A stretch of DNA of 64,000 nucleotides, taken from assembly GCF_000186865.1 (NCBI RefSeq), contig NW_008705563.1, positions 1,831,656 through 1,895,655 of the forward strand, written 5' to 3'. Numbering within the stretch: the first letter of the stretch is position 1; each line of letters begins with the position of its first letter. Positions 40,766 through 50,892 of the stretch are shown one piece after another. The position numbers and the translations under genes are program-made. The notes under the pieces are model-generated. The model saw nothing but the letters and a program-made list of their open reading frames with translations. It did no database searches and had not been told where the DNA came from. Source of the stretch: Aureococcus anophagefferens (taxonomy: Eukaryota > Sar > Pelagophyceae > Pelagomonadales > Pelagomonadaceae).

Positions 40766-42487
40766 TCACCCCCAGGCGTGGCGCGTCCTGTCGCGCGCGC
40801 GGATGCCGAGTTTGGCGACGTACTCCTCGGGGTCGTAGGAGACGCACCTCGTCGTGTTCTCGAGCGGCGTGCCGCGCGTGGTGAAGCACGCGTTCGCGAC
40901 CTGGGCAGCACAAGAGTGATTCAACGTCGCTTCAACGTGAGTGTTCCGCGCGCGCGCGTTACGAGAAAAGCATCCACGCGTCGAGGCCGTTCCGAGAGAT
41001 GATCGCTCGTCCAAAACTCAGCCGAAACGAGTGGAACACGGCCGAGATCGGAGCCTTTGAAGTTGGGAATCTCGCTCTCTTGTGCTGCCCTGAATCGCGA
41101 CGGTGATGTTGCCGCCGTCGAAGGCGAAGACCTGCGCGTCCCGGCGGCCCGCGAGGGAGCGGTGGTAGAGCGCGTCGATGAGGTTCGGCGTCGCGTGTCG
41201 GGAGCACGTCGCGCCGCGCTTCCGGAAGGTCCAGTCCGGGCATCGCGCGTCGACGCGCGCGCAGTCGAGGGCGACGCCGGGGAGCCGCCTCGCGAGGTCG
41301 TGCTTCGAGCCGTGGAGGGCCTCGTTGTAGGTGAGCTCGCTCCAGACCTCGCCGCGGTAGTCGATGCAGCCCGCGTCGTCGGCGAGCTCGAGGATCGTGT
41401 GGAAGAGGCTGAACTGGTCCTTGAAGGTGCAGCGGTTCGCGAACCAGCGCGCGAAGAACGCGCGGCCCGCGACCGAGTCGCGCGCGTAGAAGTGCGAGCT
41501 CCGGACCTGCCAGCGGAACGCGGCGACCTTGGCGGGGCCCGAGGGCGCGTCGTAGTTGAACGTCACGTCCGACTCGCCCCGCGCGTGCTCGTCCAAGACG
41601 TCGCCGCCGACGACCCAGGGATGCGCGACGGACGTGTCGAGGTCCGCGTAGTACGCGCCGCGGATCGACGGCTCGCCGAGCGCCGCGAGCGTCGCGACGA
41701 TCTTGATGTGGTGGTTCGAGACCCGGCCGTCGTCGAGCGCGCCGTACTGGCGGCCGCGCTCGTCCCGCGCCATCGCTCCGTCGTAGAAGGAGTAGCCGTG
41801 GGCCGGCCGCGCGTCGACGTCTTTTTTTTTTTTTGACCTTTGAGGCGCCGCCACGTGCGCCCGGAGGACGCGCCGCCCCTCGGCGGCGGACCGGGCCATG
41901 CCGCGGGCCCAGGCCGCCTGCTTGGACTCGAAGCACGCCCGGAGCGTCGGCCGCTGGACCGCGCGCGGCAGGTCGCCGACCCAGACGAAGGGCCGGAGGC
42001 CCGCGTCCGTCGCGTACAAGAGCTTGTTCAGCAGCAGCGGCCAGAGCCGGAGGAGGTAGGCCGGCGAACTCGCGACCATGAGCAGCGCGACGTCGGGAAA
42101 GTCGCGCCCGTCGCCGCCGCCGCCCGGACGGTACTCGCAGACCGCCGGCCGCGCGGCGAAGCGCGCCGCGGCGGCGGCGGCCGACTCGGCGCCGGCGTCG
42201 ACGGCGAGGCGGCTGCCGTCCGCGAAGACCCAGGTCAAGCCCGGGGGCGCGCCCGACCCGTCGAGGCCGACGCGGTCGATCTCGATCGTGCACGCGACGT
42301 CGATGGGGCCGAAGCCCCGGAGCCACTCGCCCTCGGCTCCGGCGCCGCCGCGCGCCCCGTCGCCGCCCGTCGCCCACGCGCGCGCGTAGGCCTCCAGCTC
42401 CGACGCCTCGGCCGCCGCCGCGTCACAAATGGGCACGAAGCTCAGACAGAAAGCAAGCGCCCACGGCAAGCTCCTCCACCGCGTCAT
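40766..42487 (-). CDS. Secretory-pathway glycosyltransferase with DXD motif
   Basis: Exons 42487-41102 and 40900-40766, 506 residues. The ATG at 42487 starts a signal-anchor ([21 protein letters not shown]). The middle has [34 protein letters not shown] and [11 protein letters not shown], whose DLD is the metal-binding DXD of Golgi-type transferases acting on sugar nucleotides; [16 protein letters not shown] and LTYNEALHG follow. A KKKKD run from an A-rich tract occurs in the middle. The last exon ([17 protein letters not shown]...) is reached by an introner. The sugar donor and acceptor are unknown. The frame continues upstream of the ATG to 42562. Confidence 0.8.
40901..41093 (-). mobile_element. 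Introner, family 1 (193 bp), in glycosyltransferase
   Basis: Ends CTGGGCAGCACAAGAG / CTCTTGTGCTGCCC. Flanks TTCGCGAC (40893-40900) and ATCGCGAC (41094-41101), one mismatch. In the gene sense GT-AG (GTCGCGAT donor at 41101), joining GGNIT-V to ANACFTTRG in frame. Confidence 0.93.
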
Positions 42488-42981
42488 GCTCGGACAGGAT
42501 CTCGAGGTGGCGCGACGAGGCCGGCCGGCCGAGAGACGAGCGACGACGACGCGGCGTGCCAACCCGTCGCTTCAGATCGAGGCCTCCCGCGGCTTTTTTA
42601 CCTGATGACGACGTGTGGCGATAAAATTTTTGTTTGTGGCAGTGCGCAGCCTCTCTTGGGGATCGAGCCGGGCTGGTCTTCGCAGAAGTCTCGCAGACGG
42701 CCTCAACGGACCAAGGGGCTGGGCAGTGCGGCATCTCCGACCGCCGCGGCAGAGATACCCCGGGGGCGCGGCCCCCGCCTCCTCCCGGGAGTCCTACGTT
42801 GAGAGACGCATCCAGGCGCCAGTTGGGCTCTCGGCAAGAGTCGACGCCCCGAGTCGTGCGCAAATCATCAGGGGGGTCTGTACGAGACGCCGCGGCTCCC
42901 GAAAAAACAAAGCGAGCCGCCCCTACGAGGAGCCGCATGCACAGGAGCGCACACAGGCTGCCTTGAGGTCCCGCACGGACT
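42488..42981. other. Intergenic spacer, about 490 bp
   Basis: Between the glycosyltransferase start and the prolyl hydroxylase stop. Small overlapping frames on both strands have no recognisable content. It holds at least the glycosyltransferase promoter and the hydroxylase terminator region. Nothing else seen. Confidence 0.5.
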
Positions 42982-44272
42982 TTAGTAGCCCCCGAGGTTC
43001 GCCTCCTGCCCGTCGTAGAGGCTCTGCTCCTTTGGCGCGCGCGTGATGAACTGCTGCGCGGTCCACTTGTCGCCCTCCACCACGGGGCAGGCGGCGTGCC
43101 GCGCGTTGTCCTCCTCGCGGCCGTCGGGCGTCAGCGAGTAGAAGAGGAGGGCCGCGCCTTTCGCGGGTCGGATTTTCAGGACCGCGTCGTCGTCGCAGAC
43201 GCGCGCGAGCTCCGAGACCGTCGGCCCGCCGTGCTGGTGCGCGAGCGCGGCCGCGCGCGCGGCGGACGCGCCCGGCCGCGCGATCTTCGGAAAGACGGTC
43301 TCGCCGCCGGCGACGACGTCGCTGAGGTACATGATGAGCGTCGCGGCGCGCCAGGGGCCGTCGACGTGCTCCACGTAGAACGACGCGTTCCGCGCGGGCT
43401 CCGCGGCGTAGTGGCTCACGTGGAGCTCCTCGAAGTGGTCGCTCGTGAACTTCGTCTCCCGCGCGACGCGCCGCAGGACCCGCGCGTGGACGTCGTCGGT
43501 CGTGAGGTCGACGGGCGCGTCGCAGCGCTGCGGCGTCCGGCCGGGCGTCGGGCAGAACGCCGCGCGGCCCCGGGACCCGTAGTAGACGACCCTGCTGTCG
43601 CGCGACGCCTTGCGCCCGCCGCGGACGCCGCTCTCCGCCATGTGGTGCCACCTACCAGGCATGTCGGTGACGATTTTTCATCGTTTTCCCGGTCAAAATC
43701 CCTCGAAGATCGTCACGGCCACAGGACGCCGGGTGCCACCGCGCGGCCTTGAGGAGCTGGTCGGTCTCGGGGTTCGTCAGAAAGCGCGGGTAGAAGAAGA
43801 CGCGCGGCGACCGGCTGAGCAGCTGCGGCTCGAGGACGAGGGCCTCGTCCTCGTCGCACGTCTCCCCGTAGGCGGGCTCCGCGACCGCCCGCGCGGCCTC
43901 CGGCGCCGGCGGAGATTGCGTCGCCGCGTCGCCGCGGCTCAGGTCCGTCGACGAGAAATAGACCGCGTCGGCGCCGGCGTCGGCCGGAGCGCCGCGCGGG
44001 TTGCACGCGCAGAGTTTCGTGCCCCAGCGCGCGGTGCAGGCCGCGGACTCCCACGGCGTCTCGTCGCAGACGCAATCGGCGTGGCTCGTGGCGTCGCAGG
44101 CGCGATGGCAGACCTCGCCCTGCGACGCGCAAAAGGCCGCGCAGGTTCCACGCTCCTGGACGCCGAAGACCCTGCTCTGGTTCAACGTGGCGCAGAGCGT
44201 CATATCCTCCGCCTCCGCAACGATATGGGCGAGCAGCAGCAGCCCGGCGAGAGAGCGTCGGGCAGCTCCCAT
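42982..44272 (-). CDS. Prolyl 4-hydroxylase-type 2OG-Fe(II) dioxygenase, secreted
   Basis: Exons 44272-43740 and 43651-42982, 400 residues. A signal peptide (RRSLAGLLLLAHIVAEA) and a small Cys-rich module (CAAFCASQGEVCHRACD, CVCDETPWESAAC) precede the catalytic domain. VFFYPRFLTNPETDQLLKAA is the usual entry; VEHVDGPWRAATLIMYLSD gives the HxD iron ligands; GGETVFP follows; RHAACPVVEGDKWTAQQFI supplies the distal His and the 2-oxoglutarate Lys. All catalytic residues are present, so it should hydroxylate prolines in secreted proteins. A family 3 introner interrupts it at KAAR/WHHMAES. Confidence 0.9.
43652..43731 (-). mobile_element. Introner, family 3 (80 bp), in prolyl hydroxylase
   Basis: In gene sense it begins CGGCGTCCTGTGGCCGTGAC and ends CATGCCTGGTAG, with internal arms CGTGACGAT / ATCGTCAC. 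Perfect duplication GTGGCACC at 43732-43739 and 43644-43651 (as read on the minus strand). GT-AG intron 43739-43652, phase 2; splicing exactly restores the target. Confidence 0.94.
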
Positions 44273-44379
44273 GGCTGGCGAATGGATCCGACTGCAAAAG
44301 CGACTGCAACGAGGTTGTTGAAGTCGATCGGGACTCTGAATAGGTCGGCAGCACTCACGAATAATCAAAACAGGCGCAC

Positions 44380-47034
44380 TTAGGACGAGCGGGAGGAGCC
44401 GGACGCGTACTTGCCGACGCTGTAGGTGCGCGACGAGAGGGAGCCGTCGTGGGAGCGCCGGGAGCGGGACGAGCCGAGGGACGCGGAGCTCGCGGCCGGG
44501 CTGGGCTCGGGTCGCCGCGAGGGCCGGGAGCTCGCGGAGCCCTGGCTGTACTCGGAGAACTCGAGGCCGTCGTCGTCGCCGAGGTAGCGGTCGTCGAGGG
44601 GCGTGTCGGGCTCGCGGAGCCGGTCGTCGTCGAGGCCGCGGATCTTCACCTCGAGCGCGGGCCCGTCGACGGCCGGCGTCGGCGCGGCGAGCTCGGCGCC
44701 GGGCGTCCGCGACACGTGCGTGCCGTGGTGGTGGTGGAGGCGCTGCGTCGCCGCGGGCGTCGCGGGCGTGAACGCGACGGTTTTGGGCGTCTTCGCGGCC
44801 GCGGGCCGCGCGCGGCGGTCGTCCGACGATGCGGAATTTCGCCGCGACGGGGGTTCCGCCGGCGCGGCGAGGGGCACCTTGACCTGACGCGCCTCGATGC
44901 GCGTGAGCATGGACCCGTAGAATACCGCGAGCGGCCGCGACGACGCGAGCGCGCGCTCGAGCTCGCGCCGCGCGACGTCCAGGGCCCGCCGGTGCGCCTC
45001 CTCCAGATTCCGCGCCACGCGCGGCGCCGCCTTCACCGCCGACGCGTTGGCGTAGGCGTCCGCGAGCTTCATGTGCGCCGCGAGCGCCGCGCGCGTCGCG
45101 TAGAGCTCGTCGTCGGTCTGGACGGGCGTCAGCGCGGACGCCGCGGACGCCGTGGACCCGGCGTCGAGCACGCCGTCGTCGCCGCCGCGCTGCGTCGCCA
45201 GCAGGAGCGCCTCCGTCGCGCGGTGCTCCGCGACCGCGCGGTCCTGGGCCGCGGCGCCGAGCTTCGCCTCCAGATCCCTCAGCTTCGCCCGGAGGCCGCT
45301 GTTCTCGAGGCGGCACTCGTCCATGCGCTTCTTGAAGAGGGCCGCCTCGGCGGCGCGCTTCGTCTCGTTCTTCTGCGCGGCCGCGCGGCGGTCGCGCTCG
45401 CCGCCGATCTCGGCTTCCACGTGGTCCGCGCGCGCCTTGTGGTTGAGGGCCTCGCGGCTCAACCGGTCCGCCCGCAGGTCGATCTCGACCTGCTCGACGT
45501 CGCGCTTGCCCCGCTCCGTGGCGAGGGCGCGCTCGAGGGCGCCGACCTTCTCCGTGAGCGCGAGCTTGCTCGCCTCGTCCGCGGCGCGCTCGTCCGCGCG
45601 CGCGTCCGCGGACGCGCGGAGCTCGTGGTGGAGCGCGTCGACGTGGCCCTGGAGGATCTCCGCTTTTGCGGTTGCGACGCGGGCCTCGTCCTGGGCCGCC
45701 TTGAGGTCCTTGGCGTCCGCGCGCGCGGCGCGGCCGACCTCGTCGACGCGCCTTTTCGCGGACCGCGACTCGTCGGCGAGCGCGCGGCGGTGGTCGAGGC
45801 GCAGGGCCTCCCGCTCCTTGACGACGTCCCGCTCGCGCGCGTCGTACTTGGCCTCGAGCTTCTCGCGGAGGCGCACGGCGTCGCGGAGCGCGCGCTCCGC
45901 GGACGCGACGCGCGCCTCGGAGTCGTGCTTCGCGCCGACTTCAGCTTTCGCGGCGCGGCCCGCGCGCTCGCGCTCGCTGCGCACGGCGGACTGGAGCTCG
46001 GCCTCGTTGGCCAGGGCGCTGCTCAGCTCGTCGCGGAGCACGTCCAAGTCGTGGCGGAGCGCCTCCTCGTCCGCGAAGTGCGCGGCCGTCGCGTGTTCGA
46101 GCTCGAGCCGCAGCTTCTCGACCTCGCCCTCGAGCTCCGCGGCGCGCCGCTCGCTCGCGTCGCGGGCGCTCCGCGCGTCCGCCGCCGCCTGGCGCGCGTC
46201 GCCCTCGTCGCGCCGCTCGTCGCGGAGCTTGTCGAGGGCCCGCTCCGCGGCGTACGCGGCCGCGCGGAGGCTGTCGGTCTCGCGCCGCTGCTCCGCGATG
46301 CGGAGCTCGCGCCGCGAGATGCCCACCTCCGCCTCCTCGAGGCGGTTCGTCAGCTCGCCGACCTCGCGCAGGTGCGCCGCCGACGGCAGCTCCTCCGGGC
46401 CGGACCCGTCGCGGAGCAGCGCGGGCGTCGCGCCGCCCGCGTCGTCGCCGCCGCCGTCGGCGGCGGCCTCGCGCTCGTCGCGGCGCGGCCGCGCGGCGGG
46501 CCGCGCCGCCCAGGCCTCCTTGGCCCGCGCCTCGGAGCGCTCGGCGCGCTTCGCGAGGGCGTCGTTCCGGCGCGTCGCCGCCGCCAGCTCGTTCTGCAGC
46601 TCCTCGCGCGTCTTCGGCCGGAACCGCTTCGGCCCGCCGAGCGTGCGGCAGATGACGAGCTCGTTGACCTGGTCCGCGCTCAGGGCGCCGCGGGGGCCCT
46701 CGACGAGGGCCTCCTTGAGCACGTCGACGGCCAGCTCCTGCTCGCGCAGCTTCCCGCGGAGCTCCTGGATGAGCTGCGACCGCCGGTGCTCCTTCGACTG
46801 CGCCTTGAGCTTCTTGATCTCGTCCTTGTGCGACCCGATGCTCTTCATCAGCGTGGCGACCTTGCGCTCGTGGAGCGCCGCGAGGGCCTCGAGCTTCAGC
46901 GTCGTCTCGCCGTCCATGAGCTCGCCCTCGAAGAGGTCGAGCACGCTCGGCGACGGCGCCGTCTCGCCCGGCGTGCTCTCCGGCGCCGCCTTGCGGGGCG
47001 GCAGCCCGTTCCGCGACAGGGCCCGCGCGGGCAT
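44380..47034 (-). CDS. Long coiled-coil protein
   Basis: 884 residues with no intron. After a short N-terminus (MPARALSRNGLPPRKAAPES) nearly everything to residue 650 is heptad-rich: ALAALHERKVATLMKSIGSH, EELQNELAAATRRNDALAKR, RNDALAKRAERSEARAKE and many similar runs. The last 200 residues are Ser/Pro/Arg-rich with GLEFSEYSQGSASSR and end SYSVGKYASGSSRSS-like. Such proteins are often centrosomal, ciliary or Golgi scaffolds, but no family signature is certain. Its start faces the next gene across a 217-bp divergent spacer. Confidence 0.75.
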   Translation of the reverse strand: MPARALSRNGLPPRKAAPESTPGETAPSPSVLDLFEGELMDGETTLKLEALAALHERKVATLMKSIGSHKDEIKKLKAQSKEHRRSQLIQELRGKLREQELAVDVLKEALVEGPRGALSADQVNELVICRTLGGPKRFRPKTREELQNELAAATRRNDALAKRAERSEARAKEAWAARPAARPRRDEREAAADGGGDDAGGATPALLRDGSGPEELPSAAHLREVGELTNRLEEAEVGISRRELRIAEQRRETDSLRAAAYAAERALDKLRDERRDEGDARQAAADARSARDASERRAAELEGEVEKLRLELEHATAAHFADEEALRHDLDVLRDELSSALANEAELQSAVRSERERAGRAAKAEVGAKHDSEARVASAERALRDAVRLREKLEAKYDARERDVVKEREALRLDHRRALADESRSAKRRVDEVGRAARADAKDLKAAQDEARVATAKAEILQGHVDALHHELRASADARADERAADEASKLALTEKVGALERALATERGKRDVEQVEIDLRADRLSREALNHKARADHVEAEIGGERDRRAAAQKNETKRAAEAALFKKRMDECRLENSGLRAKLRDLEAKLGAAAQDRAVAEHRATEALLLATQRGGDDGVLDAGSTASAASALTPVQTDDELYATRAALAAHMKLADAYANASAVKAAPRVARNLEEAHRRALDVARRELERALASSRPLAVFYGSMLTRIEARQVKVPLAAPAEPPSRRNSASSDDRRARPAAAKTPKTVAFTPATPAATQRLHHHHGTHVSRTPGAELAAPTPAVDGPALEVKIRGLDDDRLREPDTPLDDRYLGDDDGLEFSEYSQGSASSRPSRRPEPSPAASSASLGSSRSRRSHDGSLSSRTYSVGKYASGSSRSS

Positions 47035-47251
47035 GGTCGCGGCGCCGACGACGCGCGAAGGACCGCTCGAGCCTCGCGCCGCTGTCGTCGGAGACGACGA
47101 GCCTCTCCGCGGAGAGGCAGCCCGAGGCCGGTTTGCCGGGTTTTTGATTTTAAACCTGGGCTAAACGTGTAGGGAAAGAAGCCAATGGTGACATACTAAT
47201 AAAACGATAGAGGTGGGGGCTGCCCGCTCCGCCCACGCTCGGCGCGCCGGC

Positions 47252-48554
47252 ATGCGCGGCGCGCGCGACTCCATCCTCACGGCGCGGGCCCAGGACCGCG
47301 AGACGAGCGAGCGGACCAAGGGCGTGCTCCAGACGCGGTTCCCGCTGCGCAACGAGGTCAAGCAGAACGACGAGTGGACGCCCTTCGACCACAACGGCTG
47401 CCCGCGGCGGTCGCCCCGGGGCTCGCAGCTCGCGACGTCCGGCGCGCTGAGCCTGTCGCCGCGGCTGCCGCGGGACCTCGCCGAGCAGCGGCGGCGCGAC
47501 GAGTACGTGCCCCTGGGCCCCCACGTGGCGCTGCCCGACGAGGCGAGCCTCCGGCGCCGCGCGCCGCGGCACCACACGACGGAGCTCGGGTCGCCGCCGA
47601 AGCCCGGGCTCTGCGGCCTCGAGGGCCAGGGGCGGGCCCACTACGACACGAGGGACACGGGCATGGCCAAACTCGTCGGCAACGACGAGCGCGTGCCCGC
47701 GTACGCGGAGGTGGGCCGCTTCGGCGGCCGCGGCGAGCGCGCGCACGTGAGCCACGCGGGCCAGGACTCGTCGGTGGACGAGATCGTCTTCGGGCGGGAC
47801 ATGGACGGGTCCGGCGTCGTGCTCGACGTCGCCGAGGTGAGCCGCAAGGGCTGCGCGGGCCGGCGGACCATGTTCTCGTCGTCCGTGGACACGATCGTCT
47901 TCGGCCGCGACCAGGACGGCGACGGGTCCACGGAGCTCGGGGGCAAGATGGAGAACCCGGTCTGGACCGAGGTGTCCTCGTCCAAGAAGGTCTTCCGGGG
48001 CGCGCTCGACGCGTCCGTGGACTCGATCGTCTTCGGCCGCGACACGGACGGGTCCGGCGCGGTGCTCGACGGCGAGAAGGACATGGCGCCCGAGGGCACG
48101 GGCTCCTACTTCTGCACCAAGGGCATGGACCACTACAGCAACCGCGACCTCGGCGCCAAGCACCTGGCGCACCGCACGCCCGTGCCGTCCGCGGCGCAGA
48201 TCGTGCTCGCCTGTGTGGAATTCAAATCTTCAACCCGACTTCGATGTGAGCGTATGCGACAGTTTCGACGCAATCTCTTCGGCCGTGCTTCGAGAACTCG
48301 ACGAGAGCAATCGATTCGTCCAAAAATCAGCCGAATCGACTTCGATTTGACCGAGCTAGAGAATTCTCAAGTTTGGTCAGGACCACCCAAACCAGTGGCT
48401 GAATTCCACACAGGTGCTCGCGCACAACCAGAACGCGAAGCTCCACGCCTATGGGGGCGGCGGCCGCCGCGTGCGCTGGGACGAGACGGTCCCCTACCAC
48501 GCGGCGCCCGTGCGCGACGAGTCCCAGTTCCGGCCCGAGGGCCGCCTCTTCTAA
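47252..48554 (+). CDS. Protein with three SVDxIVFGRD repeats
   Basis: Exons 47252-48202 and 48414-48554, 363 residues. Start at ATG 47252 (MRGARDSILTARAQDRETS). The middle holds three near-identical motifs about 40 residues apart: SSVDEIVFGRDMDGSG, SSVDTIVFGRDQDGDG and ASVDSIVFGRDTDGSG. The flanks have short Gly, Tyr and Pro motifs such as QTRFPLRNEVKQNDEW. The composition is like that of structural microtubule-associated proteins, but that is a guess. A family 2 introner separates PVPSAAQI from VLAHNQNAKL. The 3' end (ESQFRPEGRLF stop) is part of a duplicated block. Confidence 0.75.
48211..48413 (+). mobile_element. Introner, family 2 (203 bp)
   Basis: Inverted ends CTGTGTGGAATTC / GAATTCCACACAG; perfect 8-bp duplication GTGCTCGC at 48203-48210 and 48414-48421. 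GT-AG intron 48203-48413. Confidence 0.96.
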
Positions 48555-48717
48555 AGGAGCGCTCTCCCTTCGTAGAGCGCGTTCCCCGGCGGGTGCGACG
48601 AACTTCGCGACGAGTCCCAGTTCCGGCCCGAGGGGCGCTTATCCAGGCGGGCGCGGGGTACCTCGGCGGCCCGAGGGGCGCCTCTTCTAAAGGAGCGCTC
48701 TCCCCTTAGTAGAGCGC
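48516..48717 (+). repeat. Duplicated gene 3' end between convergent genes
   Basis: GACGAGTCCCAGTTCCGGCC at 48516 recurs at about 48609, and CGCCTCTTCTAAAGGAGCGC at 48544 recurs at 48678, the second copy running into the stop codon of the minus-strand DUF218-like gene. The duplicated DNA includes the stop codon of the plus-strand gene. Confidence 0.85.
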
Positions 48718-50541
48718 GTCCCCCGTGCCCTCCTCGACGAGGCTCCGCTCGTCGCGGAGGCGGTTGAAGTCGGCGATCTCGCTGAGCGCGAGGTCGCCGT
48801 AGTCGGGCTCGTCCTCGTCGACGAGGCGCCCCCACTCCGACGCCGGCAGGGGCGCGTCCGGGTCCGTCGCCGCGCGCGCCTCGGCGAGGACGGCCTGGAG
48901 CAGCGCGAGCGCGCGCTCCCAGTCCGCGGCGTCGAGGTAGCCCTCGCGCGTCGCCGCGGGCCGCACGAGCCGCTCGATCTCGTTGAGCCGCGCGAGGACG
49001 CGCTCGAGGGCCTCGTCGACGAACTGCTGGCCCGCGGCCTCGTCCTGTCGCCGCCGGTCGTCGCCGTCGCCGTCGGCCCGCGCCGCGGCCGCCTGGCGGG
49101 CCAGCGCGTGGGGGCTCGCCGTGGCCATGGTCTTCAGGCGGAGCGCCGCGGGCCGCATGGGGCTGTCGACGAGCTGGAGCTGCTCGGACACGCGCCGCTT
49201 CGCGAGGAGCAGGTCGTCGTAGTACTCGGCCGCGAGGATCTCCTCCTTGTTGACCTGTGTGGAAATCAAATCTTCAACCCGACTTCAATGTGCGCGTAAT
49301 CGAACGATTTGGACCAGACTCTTTCGCTGTGCTTCGAGAACTCGACGAGAGCAATCGATCCGTCCAAAAATCAGCCGAATCGACTTCGATTTGACCGAGA
49401 TAGAGAGTTCTGAAGTTTGGTGGGGACCCCCCAAATTGATTTCCACACAGTTGTTGACGATCGCGTGGAAGTTGAGCAGGAGCGGCACGAGCGAGTCGAA
49501 GATGACGTGGGTCTGCGCGAGGAAGGACGCCGCGAAGGCGTCGCCCGAGGAGATGAGCAGGCCCGGCGGGTAGAGCACCTTCTCGAGCGCCCAGCTCGTC
49601 GCGCCGCCGTCCTTCGCGCTGAGCGACGGCATGCGGGGCCGCTGGCCCTTGCGCGTCGTGTTCGTCTTGTAGAGCGCCTCCGTCGCCGCGACGTGCTGGA
49701 GGAAGACGTCGCGCCGCTCCGCGAGCGGCGCGAAGAGCGACAGGTGCGGCGTCACCGCGCCGATGCGCTCGAGGCGGCTGAGCTGGTAGTCGGACGCGAA
49801 GAACGTGAGGTGCAGCCCCGCCGTCGCCGAGAGCTGGGGCACGACGAAGCGCTCGAGCAGGGCCTGCATGCCCACGCGCGTCGTCACGGGCGTCGGGCTC
49901 ACGACGAGCGACTCCGGGTCGAGCGGCACGCCGAGCGCCTCGCAGAGGTGGAGGAAGTAGCTGCACGCGACCGTCGCGTCGTCCCCGCAGCCCTCGGCCT
50001 TGGACGCCGCCGACGCCGTGAAGACGACCTGGTCCGGGTCGAGGCGCCGCTCCAGGAGCGCGCGCGCGAGCGCGGAGCACCGCGCCGCGTGCTCGACGGA
50101 GATGCGCCCGGAGCAGAGCGCCTTGCCGAGCACGACGGCGACGATGAACTGGGGCCGCTTCGCGGAGGCCAGGGCGCTCCGCCGCCCGGAGAGGCCCTCG
50201 AGCTGCTCGAGGTAGACGTCGCGCGACCCGTCCATCATGTTCTGCTCGGGGCTCCGCTTCCCGCGGTCCTCGGCCTCGCGCTGCCGCGTCAGGTGCTTCT
50301 CCTCGACGATCCCCATGAGCTCCTGCATGGACGGCACGCGCCCGCCGTCGGGCTTCTTCAACCCGTCGGCCTTCGCCGCCTTGGGCGCCTTCGCCTCGCC
50401 ATTCTTGCTCGGATGCGCCTCCATCCATTCCTCGTCCCAGGATTTTTCAGTGGGCCAGATTCGGAGGGATGTCGCGCGGGTGCGTCGCGGCGCTGGAGAC
50501 CAGCCGGAGGCCACCGCCAGGAATACGAGCGCCGCGCGCAT
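48706..50541 (-). CDS. DUF218-like protein with targeting leader
   Basis: Exons 50541-49459 and 49254-48706, 543 residues. MRAALVFLAVASGWSPAPRR is a probable signal or plastid leader. QFIVAVVLGKALCSGRISVE, followed by HAARCSALARALLERRLDPD, VVFTASAASKAEG, CEALGVPLDPESLVVSP and HLTFFASDYQLSRLERIG follow the order of a DUF218/YdcF-like domain (a Rossmann-like fold of bacterial envelope proteins). The C-terminal 180 residues are helical, with NKEEILAAEYYDDLLLAKRR. The introner between exons sits in HAIV/NKEE. The biochemical role is not known. Confidence 0.65.
49255..49450 (-). mobile_element. Introner, family 2 (196 bp)
   Basis: Inverted ends CTGTGTGGAAATCAA / TTGATTTCCACACAG, perfect duplication TTGTTGAC at 49247-49254 and 49451-49458. 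In gene sense GT-AG (GTCAACAA donor). Confidence 0.96.
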
Positions 50542-50892
50542 GGTTTGTGGCAGAGAAGCCGGCGGAGTCAGTACGCACGGCTGCTCATATCGTCGGCCGC
50601 AACTTCGAGCGGGCGGCAACATGCAACCACAAGGTCGACGTTGGCCTCAGACGCGTCCGTGGGCGACGCGTCCGAATTCCTAGCACGTGATGGCGCGGTA
50701 GCGCTTGGCGCCAGCTGTGCTCGCCACAGTCAATAGTCCGCTCGGGGAGCAAATGGCCGACTATTTCGCGTCGGTAGACGTACGGACGGGTCATTTTGCC
50801 CCGGCTGGTCCCGAGCTCGCCTGTGTCCCGGGCCCACGGGGAGCATCTCGTTCGAGAACCATCTCCCGCGCCGCCGCCTCGTCCAAGACACC
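50542..50892. other. Divergent promoter spacer, 351 bp
   Basis: Between the starts of the DUF218-like and Ku70 genes. Contains no supported gene. No strong repeated motif seen. Confidence 0.5.

Noticed and set aside
48706..49269. A separate small gene downstream of the DUF218-like gene
   Set aside because: Its first residues (ISTQ) are the end of a family 2 introner; splicing at 49458/49255 joins it to the upstream exon in frame.
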